This document shows positions 36,330 to 46,200 of a stretch of 64,000 nt of DNA, in pieces. This DNA is from Neobacillus drentensis NBRC 102427 (GTDB lineage: Bacteria; Bacillota; Bacilli; Bacillales; Cytobacillaceae), in contig NZ_BCUX01000021.1 in assembly GCF_001591445.1 (NCBI RefSeq), positions 1 to 64,000 on the forward strand. Reading direction: 5' to 3'. How positions within the stretch are numbered: the first letter of the stretch is position 1; the number at the start of each line of letters is the position of its first letter. The position numbers and the translations under genes were made by a program. Below the pieces are notes generated by a model that was given only the letters and a program-made list of their open reading frames with translations, had not been told where the DNA came from and did no database searches.

Positions 36330-36962
36330 ATGGTAAAAGCAGATAAGCAAATAGAAGCTGCGAGTTACAAAGAAACATACCAAACAATTATTAATACGGC
36401 TCAGCGTTTGTTCATGGAGTTAGGATATCGGGCAGTATCTACCAGACAAATTGCACAATTTTGCGGTGTTACACAGCCTGCTATTTATCATTATTTTAAA
36501 AACAAACAAACTCTTTATGTAGCTGTTATTCAGCAAACTCTCCATCATACTGAATCAGACCTAAAAGCAATCTTAGGCAAATTTCCCACCTTTCAAGAAA
36601 GGCTAACTCAAATCGCAATCTATATGATGATTCATTTTGAAATGGATCTGGAACAAATGTTTCATGATATATCACATGAATTAGGCCCTGATAACCAACA
36701 ACTCATTCATCAAAGGTGGATTGAAAGTTTTTTTATGCCGATTGTAACTATGATTAATGATGGAATCTTAAATGAAGAAATTAAAAATCTAGAATCGCTT
36801 AATACAAACTCTACCGAGCTAGCTTATTTAATTTTAAATGTAATTAAAGCAAATCTACAAACTGAGATTACCGAAGCATTAACCCAAGAAGAACGGAAGA
36901 TAATAGCTGAGAAAAAAGCCAAATTAATGGTTGCAATTTTTATTAATGGAATAAGAGGATAA
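36330..36962 (+). CDS. TetR/AcrR-family transcriptional regulator
   Basis: This 210-residue protein has an N-terminal TetR helix-turn-helix (about 15-62; MELGYRAVSTRQIAQFCGVTQPAIYHYFKNKQ) and a helical ligand-binding C-terminal domain. It is followed 57 nt downstream by an MMPL exporter, and the same operator core precedes both genes. It is therefore probably a local repressor relieved by a pump substrate. Confidence 0.88.
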   Translation: MVKADKQIEAASYKETYQTIINTAQRLFMELGYRAVSTRQIAQFCGVTQPAIYHYFKNKQTLYVAVIQQTLHHTESDLKAILGKFPTFQERLTQIAIYMMIHFEMDLEQMFHDISHELGPDNQQLIHQRWIESFFMPIVTMINDGILNEEIKNLESLNTNSTELAYLILNVIKANLQTEITEALTQEERKIIAEKKAKLMVAIFINGIRG

Positions 36963-36978
36963 TCTTTTTTTGTCCACG

Positions 36979-36996
36979 ACTTATCAATTGATAAGT
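36979..36996. promoter_or_regulatory. Second TetR-type operator, before the MMPL gene
   Basis: ACTTATC-AATT-GATAAGT (36979-36996) repeats the core of the upstream operator, 23 nt before the MMPL start. It suggests a second, separately regulated promoter for the pump gene. Confidence 0.65.
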
Positions 36997-37019
36997 AAAT
37001 AAGATTGGAGTTGAACAAC

Positions 37020-39254
37020 ATGAAGAATAAATGGTTAAAAATATATGGCAACACTGTAAGCGGAAAGAAAGGCAGATGGGTTGTTATTTTTACATGGTTA
37101 TTATTTGCTGCCGTTTTAAATATGACCCTACCACAAGCAAATACCCAAAAGAATGAGATGGCCGCTAATTTAGAATCAACTTCTCCATCACAGCAAGCAA
37201 AAAAAGTAGCAGACATGGAATTCCCGGCAACTTCTGGCATTCCTGCCTTGTTAACCTGGTATAAATCAACTGGATTGACAAATGAAGACCTTTCACTCAT
37301 TCAAAAATATTCAATGGAATTAGATAAAAATCCCGTAAGCTCCCAGGATTCCGTCGTGCCATTTTATCAATTCCCGCTTCCCGTTCTTAAGCAACAACTT
37401 TCACAGGATGGCACTACGTTAATTTTACCTGTTACTTTTAAAAAGGGTACAGACAAGGAGATTGTCGCAGACGGATTATCAGCATTTAAAGAAAAAGCCG
37501 AGTCCATTTTCCCACAAAATCCAAATAAAGCAAAAATTGCTGATAAGGATAAATTATTATTAAGAATCACTGGACCAGCCGGTATATCAACAGATGCAAC
37601 TGCCTTATTTAGTCAAGGGGACCTTTCCTTATTGTTTGGCACGGTAGCAATCGTTCTTATCCTATTATTATTAATATATCGCTCTCCTATTTTAGCTTTG
37701 ATCCCATTGTTAGGCGTAGGAATTGCCTACGGTGTTATTAATCCAATCCTTGGGGGAATCGCAAAGGCTGGCTGGATTGAGTTTGACTCACAGGCCCTTT
37801 CGATTATGACTGTACTTCTCTTCGGAGCGGGAACGGATTATTGCTTATTCCTAATCTCTCAGTTTAGAAATCATTTATTGGAAGAGAAAGATAAGTTAAT
37901 TGCCATGAAGCTTTCTCTCAAAGGCGCATCAGGTGCGATTGCGATGAGTGGTCTAACTGTCGTATTTTCGTTATTAATGCTATTACTATCCAAATACGGT
38001 GCGATTCACCGCTTTGCCATTCCATTTAGTCTTTCTATTCTCATTATGATGTTGGCAAGTCTAACACTAATTCCCGCACTTCTAAGTATTATTGGGAGAG
38101 CCTCCTTTTATCCGTTTCTGCCACGGACACGGGAAATGCAGGAGGAACGGGCCCAAAAGAAAGGGAAAACCTTACTTCCTCCAAAAAATAAACAGGGGAT
38201 TGGTTTTCGGCTAGGAAACCTTATTGTTAAAAAACCAATCCATCTGATGGTATTCACGTTATTATTTTTAGGTATTTTTGCCTTTTTCTCAGCCAAAATC
38301 GTCTATACCTATGATACTTTGTCTGCTTTTCCAAAAGATATGCCATCTAGAGAGGGCTTCAATATCATTTCAGAACACTTTAATCCTGGCGAACTTGCAC
38401 CTGTGCAAGTCATCGTTCAAACCGATGGGAAAACAAACACGGTAAAGAATGATTTAGGCAAACTTACTTATGTAGATCTTGTTTCAGAGGGAAAACAAGG
38501 TGCCAAAAATATAAATATTATTAGCTATAATGTTGAGATGAATATTAACCCTTATTCCAATAAAGCAATGGCTCATATACCGGAACTTCGCAAAACAGTG
38601 AAAAACAGCTTAAAAAGTGCCGGCATTACTAATGCTTCTCAAAAGGTTTGGATTGGGGGCCTAACGGCTGAACAATACGATACTGAGCAAACAACCAATC
38701 AGGATAGCAAAATCATCATCCCGATTGTCCTTAGTATCATTGCAGTTTTATTGCTTGTATATCTTCGTTCAATTACAGCAACTGCCTATTTAATTGGAAC
38801 AGTTTTATTATCATACTTTAGTGCACTTGGACTTGGCTGGGTTCTCCTTCATTATATTTTCGGGGTTGAGGCAATCCAAGGATTTATTCCGCTTTATGCC
38901 TTTGTATTTATTGTTGCATTAGGTGAAGACTATAATATCTTTATGATTTCAAGCATTTGGAAAAAAAGCAAGCGGCTGCCACTATTTCAAGCAATTAAAG
39001 AAGGAGTAGCTGAATCTGGGTCGGTTATTACTTCAGCTGGACTGATTCTTGCCGGAACCTTTGCCATATTAACCACCTTGCCAATTCAAGTACTTGTTCA
39101 TTTTGGAACGATTACTGCTATCGGTGTGTTATTAGATACCTTCATCGTCCGCCCATTACTTGTACCATCGATTACAGTCTTACTCGGGAAATGGGCCTTC
39201 TGGCCTTCCAAAAAGCATTTTGCGGATGGAGAACGTACTACAGCAAATGAATAA
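37020..39254 (+). CDS. MMPL/RND-family exporter (YdfJ-like)
   Basis: This 744-residue inner-membrane protein has 11-12 spans in two repeats, each preceded by a large extracytoplasmic domain. It carries MMPL motifs FGAGTDYCLFLISQFR (first half) and VALGEDYNIFMISS (second half), with the Asp expected in proton coupling. It resembles B. subtilis YdfJ. The start is ATG 37020 (GGAG upstream), not the in-frame TTG 37005 inside the ribosome site. The substrate is unknown, probably hydrophobic compounds or lipids. Confidence 0.87.
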   Translation: MKNKWLKIYGNTVSGKKGRWVVIFTWLLFAAVLNMTLPQANTQKNEMAANLESTSPSQQAKKVADMEFPATSGIPALLTWYKSTGLTNEDLSLIQKYSMELDKNPVSSQDSVVPFYQFPLPVLKQQLSQDGTTLILPVTFKKGTDKEIVADGLSAFKEKAESIFPQNPNKAKIADKDKLLLRITGPAGISTDATALFSQGDLSLLFGTVAIVLILLLLIYRSPILALIPLLGVGIAYGVINPILGGIAKAGWIEFDSQALSIMTVLLFGAGTDYCLFLISQFRNHLLEEKDKLIAMKLSLKGASGAIAMSGLTVVFSLLMLLLSKYGAIHRFAIPFSLSILIMMLASLTLIPALLSIIGRASFYPFLPRTREMQEERAQKKGKTLLPPKNKQGIGFRLGNLIVKKPIHLMVFTLLFLGIFAFFSAKIVYTYDTLSAFPKDMPSREGFNIISEHFNPGELAPVQVIVQTDGKTNTVKNDLGKLTYVDLVSEGKQGAKNINIISYNVEMNINPYSNKAMAHIPELRKTVKNSLKSAGITNASQKVWIGGLTAEQYDTEQTTNQDSKIIIPIVLSIIAVLLLVYLRSITATAYLIGTVLLSYFSALGLGWVLLHYIFGVEAIQGFIPLYAFVFIVALGEDYNIFMISSIWKKSKRLPLFQAIKEGVAESGSVITSAGLILAGTFAILTTLPIQVLVHFGTITAIGVLLDTFIVRPLLVPSITVLLGKWAFWPSKKHFADGERTTANE

Positions 39255-39262
39255 TACCAACG

Positions 39263-39292
39263 AAAAAGCAGTGGGCCCCCCCACTGCTTTTT
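39263..39292. terminator. Bidirectional terminator
   Basis: The 13-nt arms AAAAAGCAGTGGG (39263-39275) and CCCACTGCTTTTT (39280-39292) lie between convergent genes. Confidence 0.88.
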
Positions 39293-39307
39293 CTTCTAGA
39301 TATTTAT

Positions 39308-40708
39308 TTAACTAACACGTTCTTCCGCGTTATTTTGGACTGTACCTCGTTTATGGAATCCTTTTGCATAATAAACTGTAACCAAGAAAACCAGGAATAA
39401 AGGTCCAATGACTAACGCAATCCTTGTATCTGGATTATAAGCCATTAGTCCAATGACAAAAGCTAAGAAGGCTAATGAAATATAAGAAGTTAAAGGAAAA
39501 AGCGGCATCTTATATTTCAGCACTTTTACCTCGGTCGGTTTTAAGGATTTACGATAGCTAATTTGCGATAAGAGAATGATTCCCCACGTCCAGATTGCTC
39601 CAAAGGTTGCAATGCTCGTGACCCATGTAAAAACTTTTGCAGGAACAATATAATTTAAGACAACACCGATCAATAACGCACCAGCAGAAGCTACAACTGC
39701 TCCCCCTGGAACACCGCTTTTTGTTACTTTTGCAAAATTCTGTGGTGCCTCACCGTGTTGTGCAAGGTTAAATAACATCCGTGCCGTACTAAAAATACCA
39801 CTGTTACAGGATGAAAGTGCTGCTGTTAGCACGACGAAGTTAATAATACCTGCTGCTCCCGGTATTCCAATTTGTTCAAAAGTAAGTACAAATGGGCTTC
39901 CTTTTGTACCAATTTCCTGCCATGGATAGATGGACATAATAACGAATAAAGCCCCCACGTAAAAAATAAGAATACGCCAGAAAACAGAATCTATTGCTCT
40001 TGCAAGTGATTTTTCAGGATTTTTAACCTCTCCTGCTGTAACCCCAATCATTTCAATTCCCAGGTATGCAAACATGACCATTTGTAAAGATAATAAAACG
40101 CCTTTCATTCCATTAGGGAATAGCCCGCCATGTTCCCATAAATTCTTAATTCCTGTAGCGATACCACCGTTCCCAAAGCCAAAGAAAATCATGCCAATAC
40201 CGATAGCAATCATCGCAACAATTGTTACAATTTTAATTAGCGCAAACCAAAACTCTAATTCACCATATGCTTTTACAGCAAGGAAATTGACTGTTGCCAT
40301 AATCACAAGTGCTGATAGTGCCCAGATCCAACGGGGAACATCGGGATACCAATACTCCATGTAAATTCCTACAGCTGTAATCTCAGCCATACAGGTTACA
40401 ACCCATAAAAACCAATAATTCCAGCCTGTTATGTACCCAGCAAGTGGTCCTAAATAATCACGTGCGTATTTACTAAAAGAACCTGATACTGGTTTTTGAA
40501 TCGCCATTTCTCCGAGCGCTCGCATAATAAAAAACATAATTAGTCCGGCAATTGCATATCCAATCAAAATACCTGGTCCTGCCATTTTAATGGCTGTTGC
40601 AGAACCAAGAAATAGTCCCACCCCGATGGCTGCCCCTAAAGACATCAAGGTGATATGCCTTTCTTCTAAACCTCGATGCAACTCTTTCCCATGAGTGTTT
40701 TTACTCAT
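39308..40708 (-). CDS. Amino-acid permease, probably for alanine
   Basis: This 466-residue APC-family transporter has 12 spans, with the family opening GLEERHITLMSLGAAIGVGLFLGSA and the MALGEMA-like RALGEMAIQKPVSGSF. This group includes B. subtilis permeases for alanine and other neutral amino acids. It is divergent from adeR-ald-alr, which makes alanine the best guess; GABA, proline or asparagine remain possible. A cre-like box lies about 130 nt upstream. Confidence 0.78.
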   Translation of the reverse strand: MSKNTHGKELHRGLEERHITLMSLGAAIGVGLFLGSATAIKMAGPGILIGYAIAGLIMFFIMRALGEMAIQKPVSGSFSKYARDYLGPLAGYITGWNYWFLWVVTCMAEITAVGIYMEYWYPDVPRWIWALSALVIMATVNFLAVKAYGELEFWFALIKIVTIVAMIAIGIGMIFFGFGNGGIATGIKNLWEHGGLFPNGMKGVLLSLQMVMFAYLGIEMIGVTAGEVKNPEKSLARAIDSVFWRILIFYVGALFVIMSIYPWQEIGTKGSPFVLTFEQIGIPGAAGIINFVVLTAALSSCNSGIFSTARMLFNLAQHGEAPQNFAKVTKSGVPGGAVVASAGALLIGVVLNYIVPAKVFTWVTSIATFGAIWTWGIILLSQISYRKSLKPTEVKVLKYKMPLFPLTSYISLAFLAFVIGLMAYNPDTRIALVIGPLFLVFLVTVYYAKGFHKRGTVQNNAEERVS

Positions 40709-40837
40709 ATAAATCCCCCTTTATGAATAAACTTCAACATCTCTCATCCCAATGAAATAATTTCGTCACTCTATTAATATAGCAATGTTAGTCTTCACTT
40801 TTAAGCTTTTTAATACTAATTCCTCCTTTTTACCCAA

Positions 40838-40851
40838 TGATAACGCTTTCA
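40838..40851. promoter_or_regulatory. Candidate CcpA cre site in the permease/adeR gap
   Basis: TGATAACGCTTTCA fits the cre consensus TGWAANCGNTNWCA except at one position. It sits in the 329-nt gap between the divergent permease and adeR genes and could repress either in the presence of glucose. The rest of the gap is AT-rich, with nothing else I can name. Confidence 0.4.
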
Positions 40852-41037
40852 AATGGGGAGTTATTAAAATATTTACCCTTTTAGGACTAATCGAAATCAT
40901 TTTAACATTATTATATATGAATTATTTTGTTAAAATACATGAAATTATTTTATATTTTTTGTAAAATTAAACAAAGACAATTTTTACCTTAATAACAATA
41001 TCAACGAGCTTTATATATTAACCTGGGGGTAATCATT

Positions 41038-42276
41038 TTGAATACTAGACTACATGATCCATTTAAGACAGCCTTTGATAGCTTAGATGAATTTGCCGAC
41101 CTTATTAGTCAGGTACTAATGTGCCCAATTACCATTGAGGATGCCAACCACCGTCTGCTTGCCTATAGTACACATGATGAACGTACCGATCCTGCACGAA
41201 TTTCTACCATCATTGGCCGCCGGGTACCGGAAAAAGTCATTAATCAGTTATGGAAAGAAGGAACGATTCCTGCTTTACTTAAGACCCAAGACCCAATACG
41301 TGTTAAAAACATGAATGATATCGGACTTAATCATAGAGTTGCTATCTCAATTTGGAAACAAGATGAAGTGATTGGATTTATTTGGGCTATCGAAATTGAT
41401 AAATTATTAACTGAAGAAGATTTCATCCTGTTAAAGAAAGCAGCCGATGCGGCTAAAAATAAACTATTGCAGCTGCAGACGCGGAAAAATAAAAAAGAAG
41501 AACGTTCACAAGAATTTTTTTGGAAACTATTAACGGGCCATTTAAAAACAACAGAAGAGATTGTTGACCACTTCCATTCTTTGCAGATAACACCGCCAGC
41601 TTCATTTGCGGTTCTTGTTTTTCAGTTTCAGGAAAACATTTCGAATAAAGTAGAGCAATCCATCTCTTATCTTTTAAAAACAAATCAAAGGATAAAAATT
41701 ACTCTCTACACAATTGACTGTAATCAGTTAATTCTATTAGTATCAGCAACAAATCTTGAGAGCCCTTTCAATGATCTTGATCAGTTTGCAAAATACTTTG
41801 TCTTACAAATGAGGGAAAGGTATGGAATTAAGGGAATTAAACCTGGTTATAGCAGTATTTTTGAGGACCATCAAAAAACCAACAAAGCCTATAAGGAATC
41901 ACTTTCGGTTTTATCAATTAAAGAAAAATTCCCTTTGGACACAAACGATATTTTTAATTATCAAAAACTTGGAATCTATCAAATTTTAGATATGATTTTA
42001 GAAAAAAGACAAACCGATGCCTATGAAAATTATTCCTTGAAACGACTGCATGAATATGACGAAAAACACAACAGCAATTTAATTGAAACATTGGAGGTTT
42101 TTTTAAATAAAGATAACAACATTAATGACGCCGCTAAAGAATTAAATGTTCATGCGAACACATTAAATTATCGTCTTAAACGAATCACCGAAATTGGTGA
42201 GGTGAATTTCAAGGATCCCAATCAAAAAATGGTTCTCTACCTAGATTTAAAGCTCGAAAAATATCAGCGGATCTGA
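41038..42276 (+). CDS. adeR: PucR-family regulator AdeR-like (activator of alanine dehydrogenase)
   Basis: This 412-residue protein has an N-terminal GAF-like region (about 15-145), a GGDEF-like middle (about 160-300), and a C-terminal PucR HTH at about 350-400 (INDAAKELNVHANTLNYRLKRI). AdeR in B. subtilis activates ald in response to alanine. Position immediately upstream of ald supports the assignment, though there the genes are arranged divergently as I recall. The start is TTG with TGGGGGT upstream. Confidence 0.8.
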   Translation: MNTRLHDPFKTAFDSLDEFADLISQVLMCPITIEDANHRLLAYSTHDERTDPARISTIIGRRVPEKVINQLWKEGTIPALLKTQDPIRVKNMNDIGLNHRVAISIWKQDEVIGFIWAIEIDKLLTEEDFILLKKAADAAKNKLLQLQTRKNKKEERSQEFFWKLLTGHLKTTEEIVDHFHSLQITPPASFAVLVFQFQENISNKVEQSISYLLKTNQRIKITLYTIDCNQLILLVSATNLESPFNDLDQFAKYFVLQMRERYGIKGIKPGYSSIFEDHQKTNKAYKESLSVLSIKEKFPLDTNDIFNYQKLGIYQILDMILEKRQTDAYENYSLKRLHEYDEKHNSNLIETLEVFLNKDNNINDAAKELNVHANTLNYRLKRITEIGEVNFKDPNQKMVLYLDLKLEKYQRI

Positions 42277-42284
42277 ACGTTTTG

Positions 42285-42312
42285 TGAAAATCTCCAAAAA
42301 GAATGAAAATCT
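42285..42312 (+). promoter_or_regulatory. Direct-repeat candidate activator site upstream of ald
   Basis: TGAAAATCT occurs at 42285-42293 and again at 42304-42312, a 19-nt period (two helical turns). It lies about 95-120 nt before the ald start and upstream of a TATACT -10-like box near 42352. It could be bound by AdeR. Confidence 0.35.
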
Positions 42313-42405
42313 TTCTCTTTTCTAAACAAAGAAATTCTCTGGCAAACATTCTATACTTTAGCCATAGCAAAACACTTTAATGTAACTAGGGGAGGAAATA
42401 AGATT

Positions 42406-43539
42406 ATGTTTATAGGTGTACCTAAAGAAATTAAGAATAATGAAAACCGTGTAGCACTAACTCCGGCAGGTGTTGTTTCATTTCTAACGGCTGGTCACTC
42501 TGTGTTAGTGGAAAAGGACGCTGGAATTGGAAGCGGTTTCACTAATGAAGATTATGCTAAAGCTGGTGCTGAGATTGTAGATAGCGCTGAACAGGTATGG
42601 ACACGAGCAGATATGATTATGAAGGTGAAAGAGCCTCTTTCAAGTGAATATAAATACTTCCGCCAAGGGTTAATTTTATTTACTTACTTACACTTAGCTG
42701 CAGAGCCGGAGTTAGCAGAAGCTCTTAAAGATAAAGGTGTTATCGCAGTTGCTTATGAAACAGTTGCTGTAAACAGAACTCTTCCATTGCTTACTCCAAT
42801 GAGTGAAGTTGCCGGTCGTATGGCTGCCCAAATTGGAGCGCAGTTCTTACAAAAAAATAATGGTGGTCTTGGAATTCTCCTTGCCGGTGTTCCAGGAGTT
42901 AACCGCGGAAAAGTTACCATTGTCGGTGGTGGAATTGTTGGTACCAATGCAGCTAAAATGGCGATTGGTTTAGGTGCAGACGTGACAATTATTGACCTAA
43001 GCGCAGACCGTCTCCGTCAGTTAGACGATATTTTTGGAAACCAAATTAAAACATTAATGTCCAATCCTTTCAATATTGCTGAAGCAGTGGCAGAAGCCGA
43101 TCTTCTCATTGGTGCCGTTCTAATCCCAGGTGCAAAGGCTCCGAAGCTAATTTCAGAAGAAATGGTGAAATCAATGAAACCTGGTTCAGTGATCGTCGAT
43201 GTTGCGATTGACCAAGGTGGAATTGTGGAAACAATCGACCATGTAACCACACATGACAATCCAACATTTATTAAACATGGTGTTGTACACTATTCTGTTG
43301 CAAATATGCCTGGGGCTGTTCCAAGAACTTCAACTATGGCACTAACGAATGTTACCGTTCCATATGCATTGCAAATTGCAAATAAAGGGGTTTACAAAGC
43401 CATTTCTGAAAATGCTGCATTATATCTTGGCGTTAACGTGGCCAACGGAGAAATCACTTATGAAGCAGTAGCAAAAGATCTTGGATATAACTATGTAACA
43501 GTAGAAAAGGCATTAGAAAAAGAACTTGCAACTTTATAG
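42406..43539 (+). CDS. ald: Alanine dehydrogenase
   Basis: This 377-residue NAD-dependent enzyme deaminates L-alanine to pyruvate and ammonia. It has the AlaDH/PNT N-terminal signature ([19 protein letters not shown]), the Rossmann glycine loop [10 protein letters not shown] (about 174-183) and the DVAIDQGG segment. The length is canonical. GGGGAGG lies before the ATG. It provides carbon and nitrogen from alanine, notably during sporulation and anaerobiosis in Bacillus. It is followed by a strong terminator and then alr. Confidence 0.95.
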   Translation: MFIGVPKEIKNNENRVALTPAGVVSFLTAGHSVLVEKDAGIGSGFTNEDYAKAGAEIVDSAEQVWTRADMIMKVKEPLSSEYKYFRQGLILFTYLHLAAEPELAEALKDKGVIAVAYETVAVNRTLPLLTPMSEVAGRMAAQIGAQFLQKNNGGLGILLAGVPGVNRGKVTIVGGGIVGTNAAKMAIGLGADVTIIDLSADRLRQLDDIFGNQIKTLMSNPFNIAEAVAEADLLIGAVLIPGAKAPKLISEEMVKSMKPGSVIVDVAIDQGGIVETIDHVTTHDNPTFIKHGVVHYSVANMPGAVPRTSTMALTNVTVPYALQIANKGVYKAISENAALYLGVNVANGEITYEAVAKDLGYNYVTVEKALEKELATL

Positions 43540-43548
43540 TTGCTCTCT

Positions 43549-43577
43549 TCCCCTCAAGAAAGCTTGAGGGGATTTTT
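43549..43577 (+). terminator. Terminator of ald
   Basis: TCCCCTCAAG (43549-43558) and CTTGAGGGGA (43563-43572), then TTTTT. alr starts only 22 nt later, so it would depend on readthrough or its own promoter. Confidence 0.85.
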
Positions 43578-43598
43578 GATTATGGGGGATGGTAAACA

Positions 43599-44783
43599 TT
43601 GAATCAATTAGGTTACCGCGATACATGGGCAGAAATTTCACTAGATCATATTAAAAATAATTATCTTCAGTTTAGGCAGTTTGTTCAGCCTCAAGCAAAA
43701 ATCATGGCAGTGGTTAAAGCGGATGGATACGGGCACGGGGCATTTGAAATTGCCAAAACAGTGTTGGAGGCTGGGGCAAATTACTTAGCGGTGGCCCTTT
43801 TAGATGAGGCAATTGAACTTAGATTGTCAGGGATAACCCACCCTATACTTGTACTCGGGTATACTCCGACACGCTCGGTTAGGGCCGCAATTATAGAGAA
43901 TATTTCATTAACCGTCTTTGATCATGAAGTATTAGATGAAATCATTTTTCAATCGGAGCGTTTACGCAAAAAGGCTATTATTCATTTAAAAATTGATACT
44001 GGTATGTCCAGGATAGGTGTTTCTACCCCTAATGATGCATTGATTCTTGCGAAAAAGGCTTCTAACGCAGCACATGTATATCTTGAGGGGATTTTTACGC
44101 ATTTTGCCAATGCTGATGATAAAAATAGTGCACCCACTTATTCACAGTTTAAAAAATTCCAAGCAATTGCGGAGTATTTGGAGGATCATTGCGTTTATAT
44201 TCCAATCAAGCATTGCTGCAACAGTGCCGCAACAATGAAATTTCCAGATATGCATCTTGACATGGTTCGCATTGGAGTTGCCTTGTATGGTTTATATCCG
44301 GATGCTTTGTTAAAAAACCACTCCATTAAGCTTCAGCAGGCGATGAACTTCAAAACGAAAATTGCAGCGATAAAAAAAGTGGCAGCTTCGCAGGCAATCA
44401 GCTACGGGTGGACTTGGAAGCCGGAAAGAGAAAGTCTGATCGCCACCCTTCCGCTTGGGTATGCTGACGGCCTTTCCCGCCTCCTATCAAACCGCGGGAA
44501 GGTATTAATCCATGGGCACAAATCGGCTATTGCCGGAAGGGTGTGCATGGATCAAACAATGATTGATATTACGGATATACAGAATTGTTCTGTTGGTGAT
44601 GTAGTTACCATATTTGGAGAAAGCCGCTCTTCATTTCAGTCCGTGGACCAAATTGCCCATTTAATGGGCACCATCAATTATGAGGTTGTTTGTTTAATTG
44701 GGAAAAGAGTTCCCCGAGTGTATGAAAACTACAGTGAAAGTATCAAACTTCCTGGAAAATTGCAAAGTAACTTGTTTACATAA
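43599..44783 (+). CDS. alr: Alanine racemase
   Basis: This 394-residue PLP enzyme interconverts L- and D-alanine. It has the PLP-lysine loop VVKADGYGHGAFE (Lys about 40), catalytic Tyr in ISYGWTW, and the C-terminal ADGLSR and RVCMDQTMID segments. It supplies D-Ala for peptidoglycan or allows D-Ala catabolism via Ald. The start is TTG with GGGGGAT upstream. Since Bacillus often has two racemases, whether this is the biosynthetic or catabolic one is undecided; the neighbours favour a link with alanine catabolism. Confidence 0.92.
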   Translation: MNQLGYRDTWAEISLDHIKNNYLQFRQFVQPQAKIMAVVKADGYGHGAFEIAKTVLEAGANYLAVALLDEAIELRLSGITHPILVLGYTPTRSVRAAIIENISLTVFDHEVLDEIIFQSERLRKKAIIHLKIDTGMSRIGVSTPNDALILAKKASNAAHVYLEGIFTHFANADDKNSAPTYSQFKKFQAIAEYLEDHCVYIPIKHCCNSAATMKFPDMHLDMVRIGVALYGLYPDALLKNHSIKLQQAMNFKTKIAAIKKVAASQAISYGWTWKPERESLIATLPLGYADGLSRLLSNRGKVLIHGHKSAIAGRVCMDQTMIDITDIQNCSVGDVVTIFGESRSSFQSVDQIAHLMGTINYEVVCLIGKRVPRVYENYSESIKLPGKLQSNLFT

Positions 44784-44788
44784 AAACA

Positions 44789-44814
44789 AAGGCAGCTATC
44801 TAGGTAGCTGCCTT
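44789..44814. terminator. Bidirectional terminator between alr and ugd
   Basis: AAGGCAGCTA (44789-44798) and TAGCTGCCTT (44805-44814) lie between convergent genes. Confidence 0.75.
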
Positions 44815-44815
44815 C

Positions 44816-46150
44816 CTATCGTCGCACCGAAATTATTTCTCCAATCACATTAGGTCTGCCCATTGAATAGTATTCAACTGGAAATTTTTTAATAGCTTCT
44901 AATTGAAAGCAATTTCTCCCGTCAAAGATAACGGGTTCTTTCATTATCTCATGGAAGAGATTTAACGGAACATTTTTAATTTCTTCCCACTCAGTTACAA
45001 TAAACGTAAGGTCAGCATTCATTAGAGCTTGTTCAACCGTTTCTGCATATGAAATTAGCTCTCCTAATACCTTTTTTGCATTTGGAATTGATACAGGGTC
45101 ATAGGCAATTACTGTCGCCCCTTCATGAACTAGATGCCTTGCTAGCTTAATCGAAACGGCTTCCCTGATATCGTCTGTATTAGGTTTAAATGAAAGGCCC
45201 AGTAATGCAACTTTTTTTCCATGTAAACTTTGAAATCGGTTTAGGGCCTTTTCCACTAGTTTAAGTTCCTGTCTTTTATTAACTTCAATAACCTCCTCAA
45301 TGAGGTTAAAGGCTTCTCCTGCATCATTCCCCATTTGAACGAGTGCGTGGGTATCTTTCGGCAGGCATGAGCCGCCAAATCCTAATCCAGCCCTAAGAAA
45401 TGCTGAACCGATCCTAGAATCCATCCCCATTCCAAATGATACGTCTTCAATATTTGCGCCCATCTGTTCACAAATACTTGCAAGTGCATTCACGTAACTA
45501 ATTTTTAAAGCTAAGAATGAATTTGATGCTACCTTTATTAACTCAGCACTATTCATATCCGTTTTAAAAATGGGAATACCAAACGGCTGATATAATTCTT
45601 CCAACAAATTTAGAGCTTCCTTACTATCAGATCCAATAATTATCCGATCCCCGTGAAAAGTATCATAAATCGCCGACCCCTGGCTAATAAATTCAGGATT
45701 AGCAACGACTTGAAATTTAAGACTTGTTTGTATTTCCGATTGAATCCAATTCTTAACTTTTGCATTTGTTCCCACTGGTACTGTACTTTTCGTAACGATA
45801 ATAACGTTATTCCGCTTTAATGACCTGCCGATTTCTTTTGAAATCTGTTCAATATACTGTAAATCAAGAGTGCCGTTTTCATTTTGGGGCGTTCCTACTG
45901 TAATCATGATAACTTCAGCATCTTCAAAACCGACAGAGGGGCTAGTTGTAAACCGTAACCGCCCCTCCTCCATATTTTTCAACATTAGTTCGTTTAATCC
46001 CGGCTCATAAATTGGCGGATACCCATTGTTTAAAGTACTTACTTTATGTTGGTCCCGGTCTACGCAAATCACATCATGGCCGATGTCTGCTAAACAAACC
46101 CCTGTAACTAGTCCAACGTATCCTGTTCCAGCAATGGCTATTTTTTTCAA
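44816..46150 (-). CDS. ugd: UDP-glucose 6-dehydrogenase
   Basis: This 444-residue enzyme oxidises UDP-glucose to UDP-glucuronate. It has the N-terminal NAD-binding GTGYVGLVTG (8-17), ESTVPVGT-like TKSTVPVGTN, catalytic Cys in GLGFGGSCLPKDT (about 255-267), and the C-terminal LGLSFKPNTDDIREA. The start is TTG with AAAGGA upstream. It lies at the downstream end of a minus-strand glycan block and would supply UDP-GlcA for teichuronic-acid-like or capsular polymers. Confidence 0.9.
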   Translation of the reverse strand: MKKIAIAGTGYVGLVTGVCLADIGHDVICVDRDQHKVSTLNNGYPPIYEPGLNELMLKNMEEGRLRFTTSPSVGFEDAEVIMITVGTPQNENGTLDLQYIEQISKEIGRSLKRNNVIIVTKSTVPVGTNAKVKNWIQSEIQTSLKFQVVANPEFISQGSAIYDTFHGDRIIIGSDSKEALNLLEELYQPFGIPIFKTDMNSAELIKVASNSFLALKISYVNALASICEQMGANIEDVSFGMGMDSRIGSAFLRAGLGFGGSCLPKDTHALVQMGNDAGEAFNLIEEVIEVNKRQELKLVEKALNRFQSLHGKKVALLGLSFKPNTDDIREAVSIKLARHLVHEGATVIAYDPVSIPNAKKVLGELISYAETVEQALMNADLTFIVTEWEEIKNVPLNLFHEIMKEPVIFDGRNCFQLEAIKKFPVEYYSMGRPNVIGEIISVRR

Positions 46151-46200
46151 TGAAAATTTTCCTTTCCATATTGAGTATTTCCTATTTATTACTACTCAGT

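Noticed and set aside
42330-42365. Sigma-54-type -24/-12 promoter for ald (CTGGCAAAC)
   Set aside because: The GG and GC dinucleotides are not at the required spacing; a TATACT -10-like box fits better.
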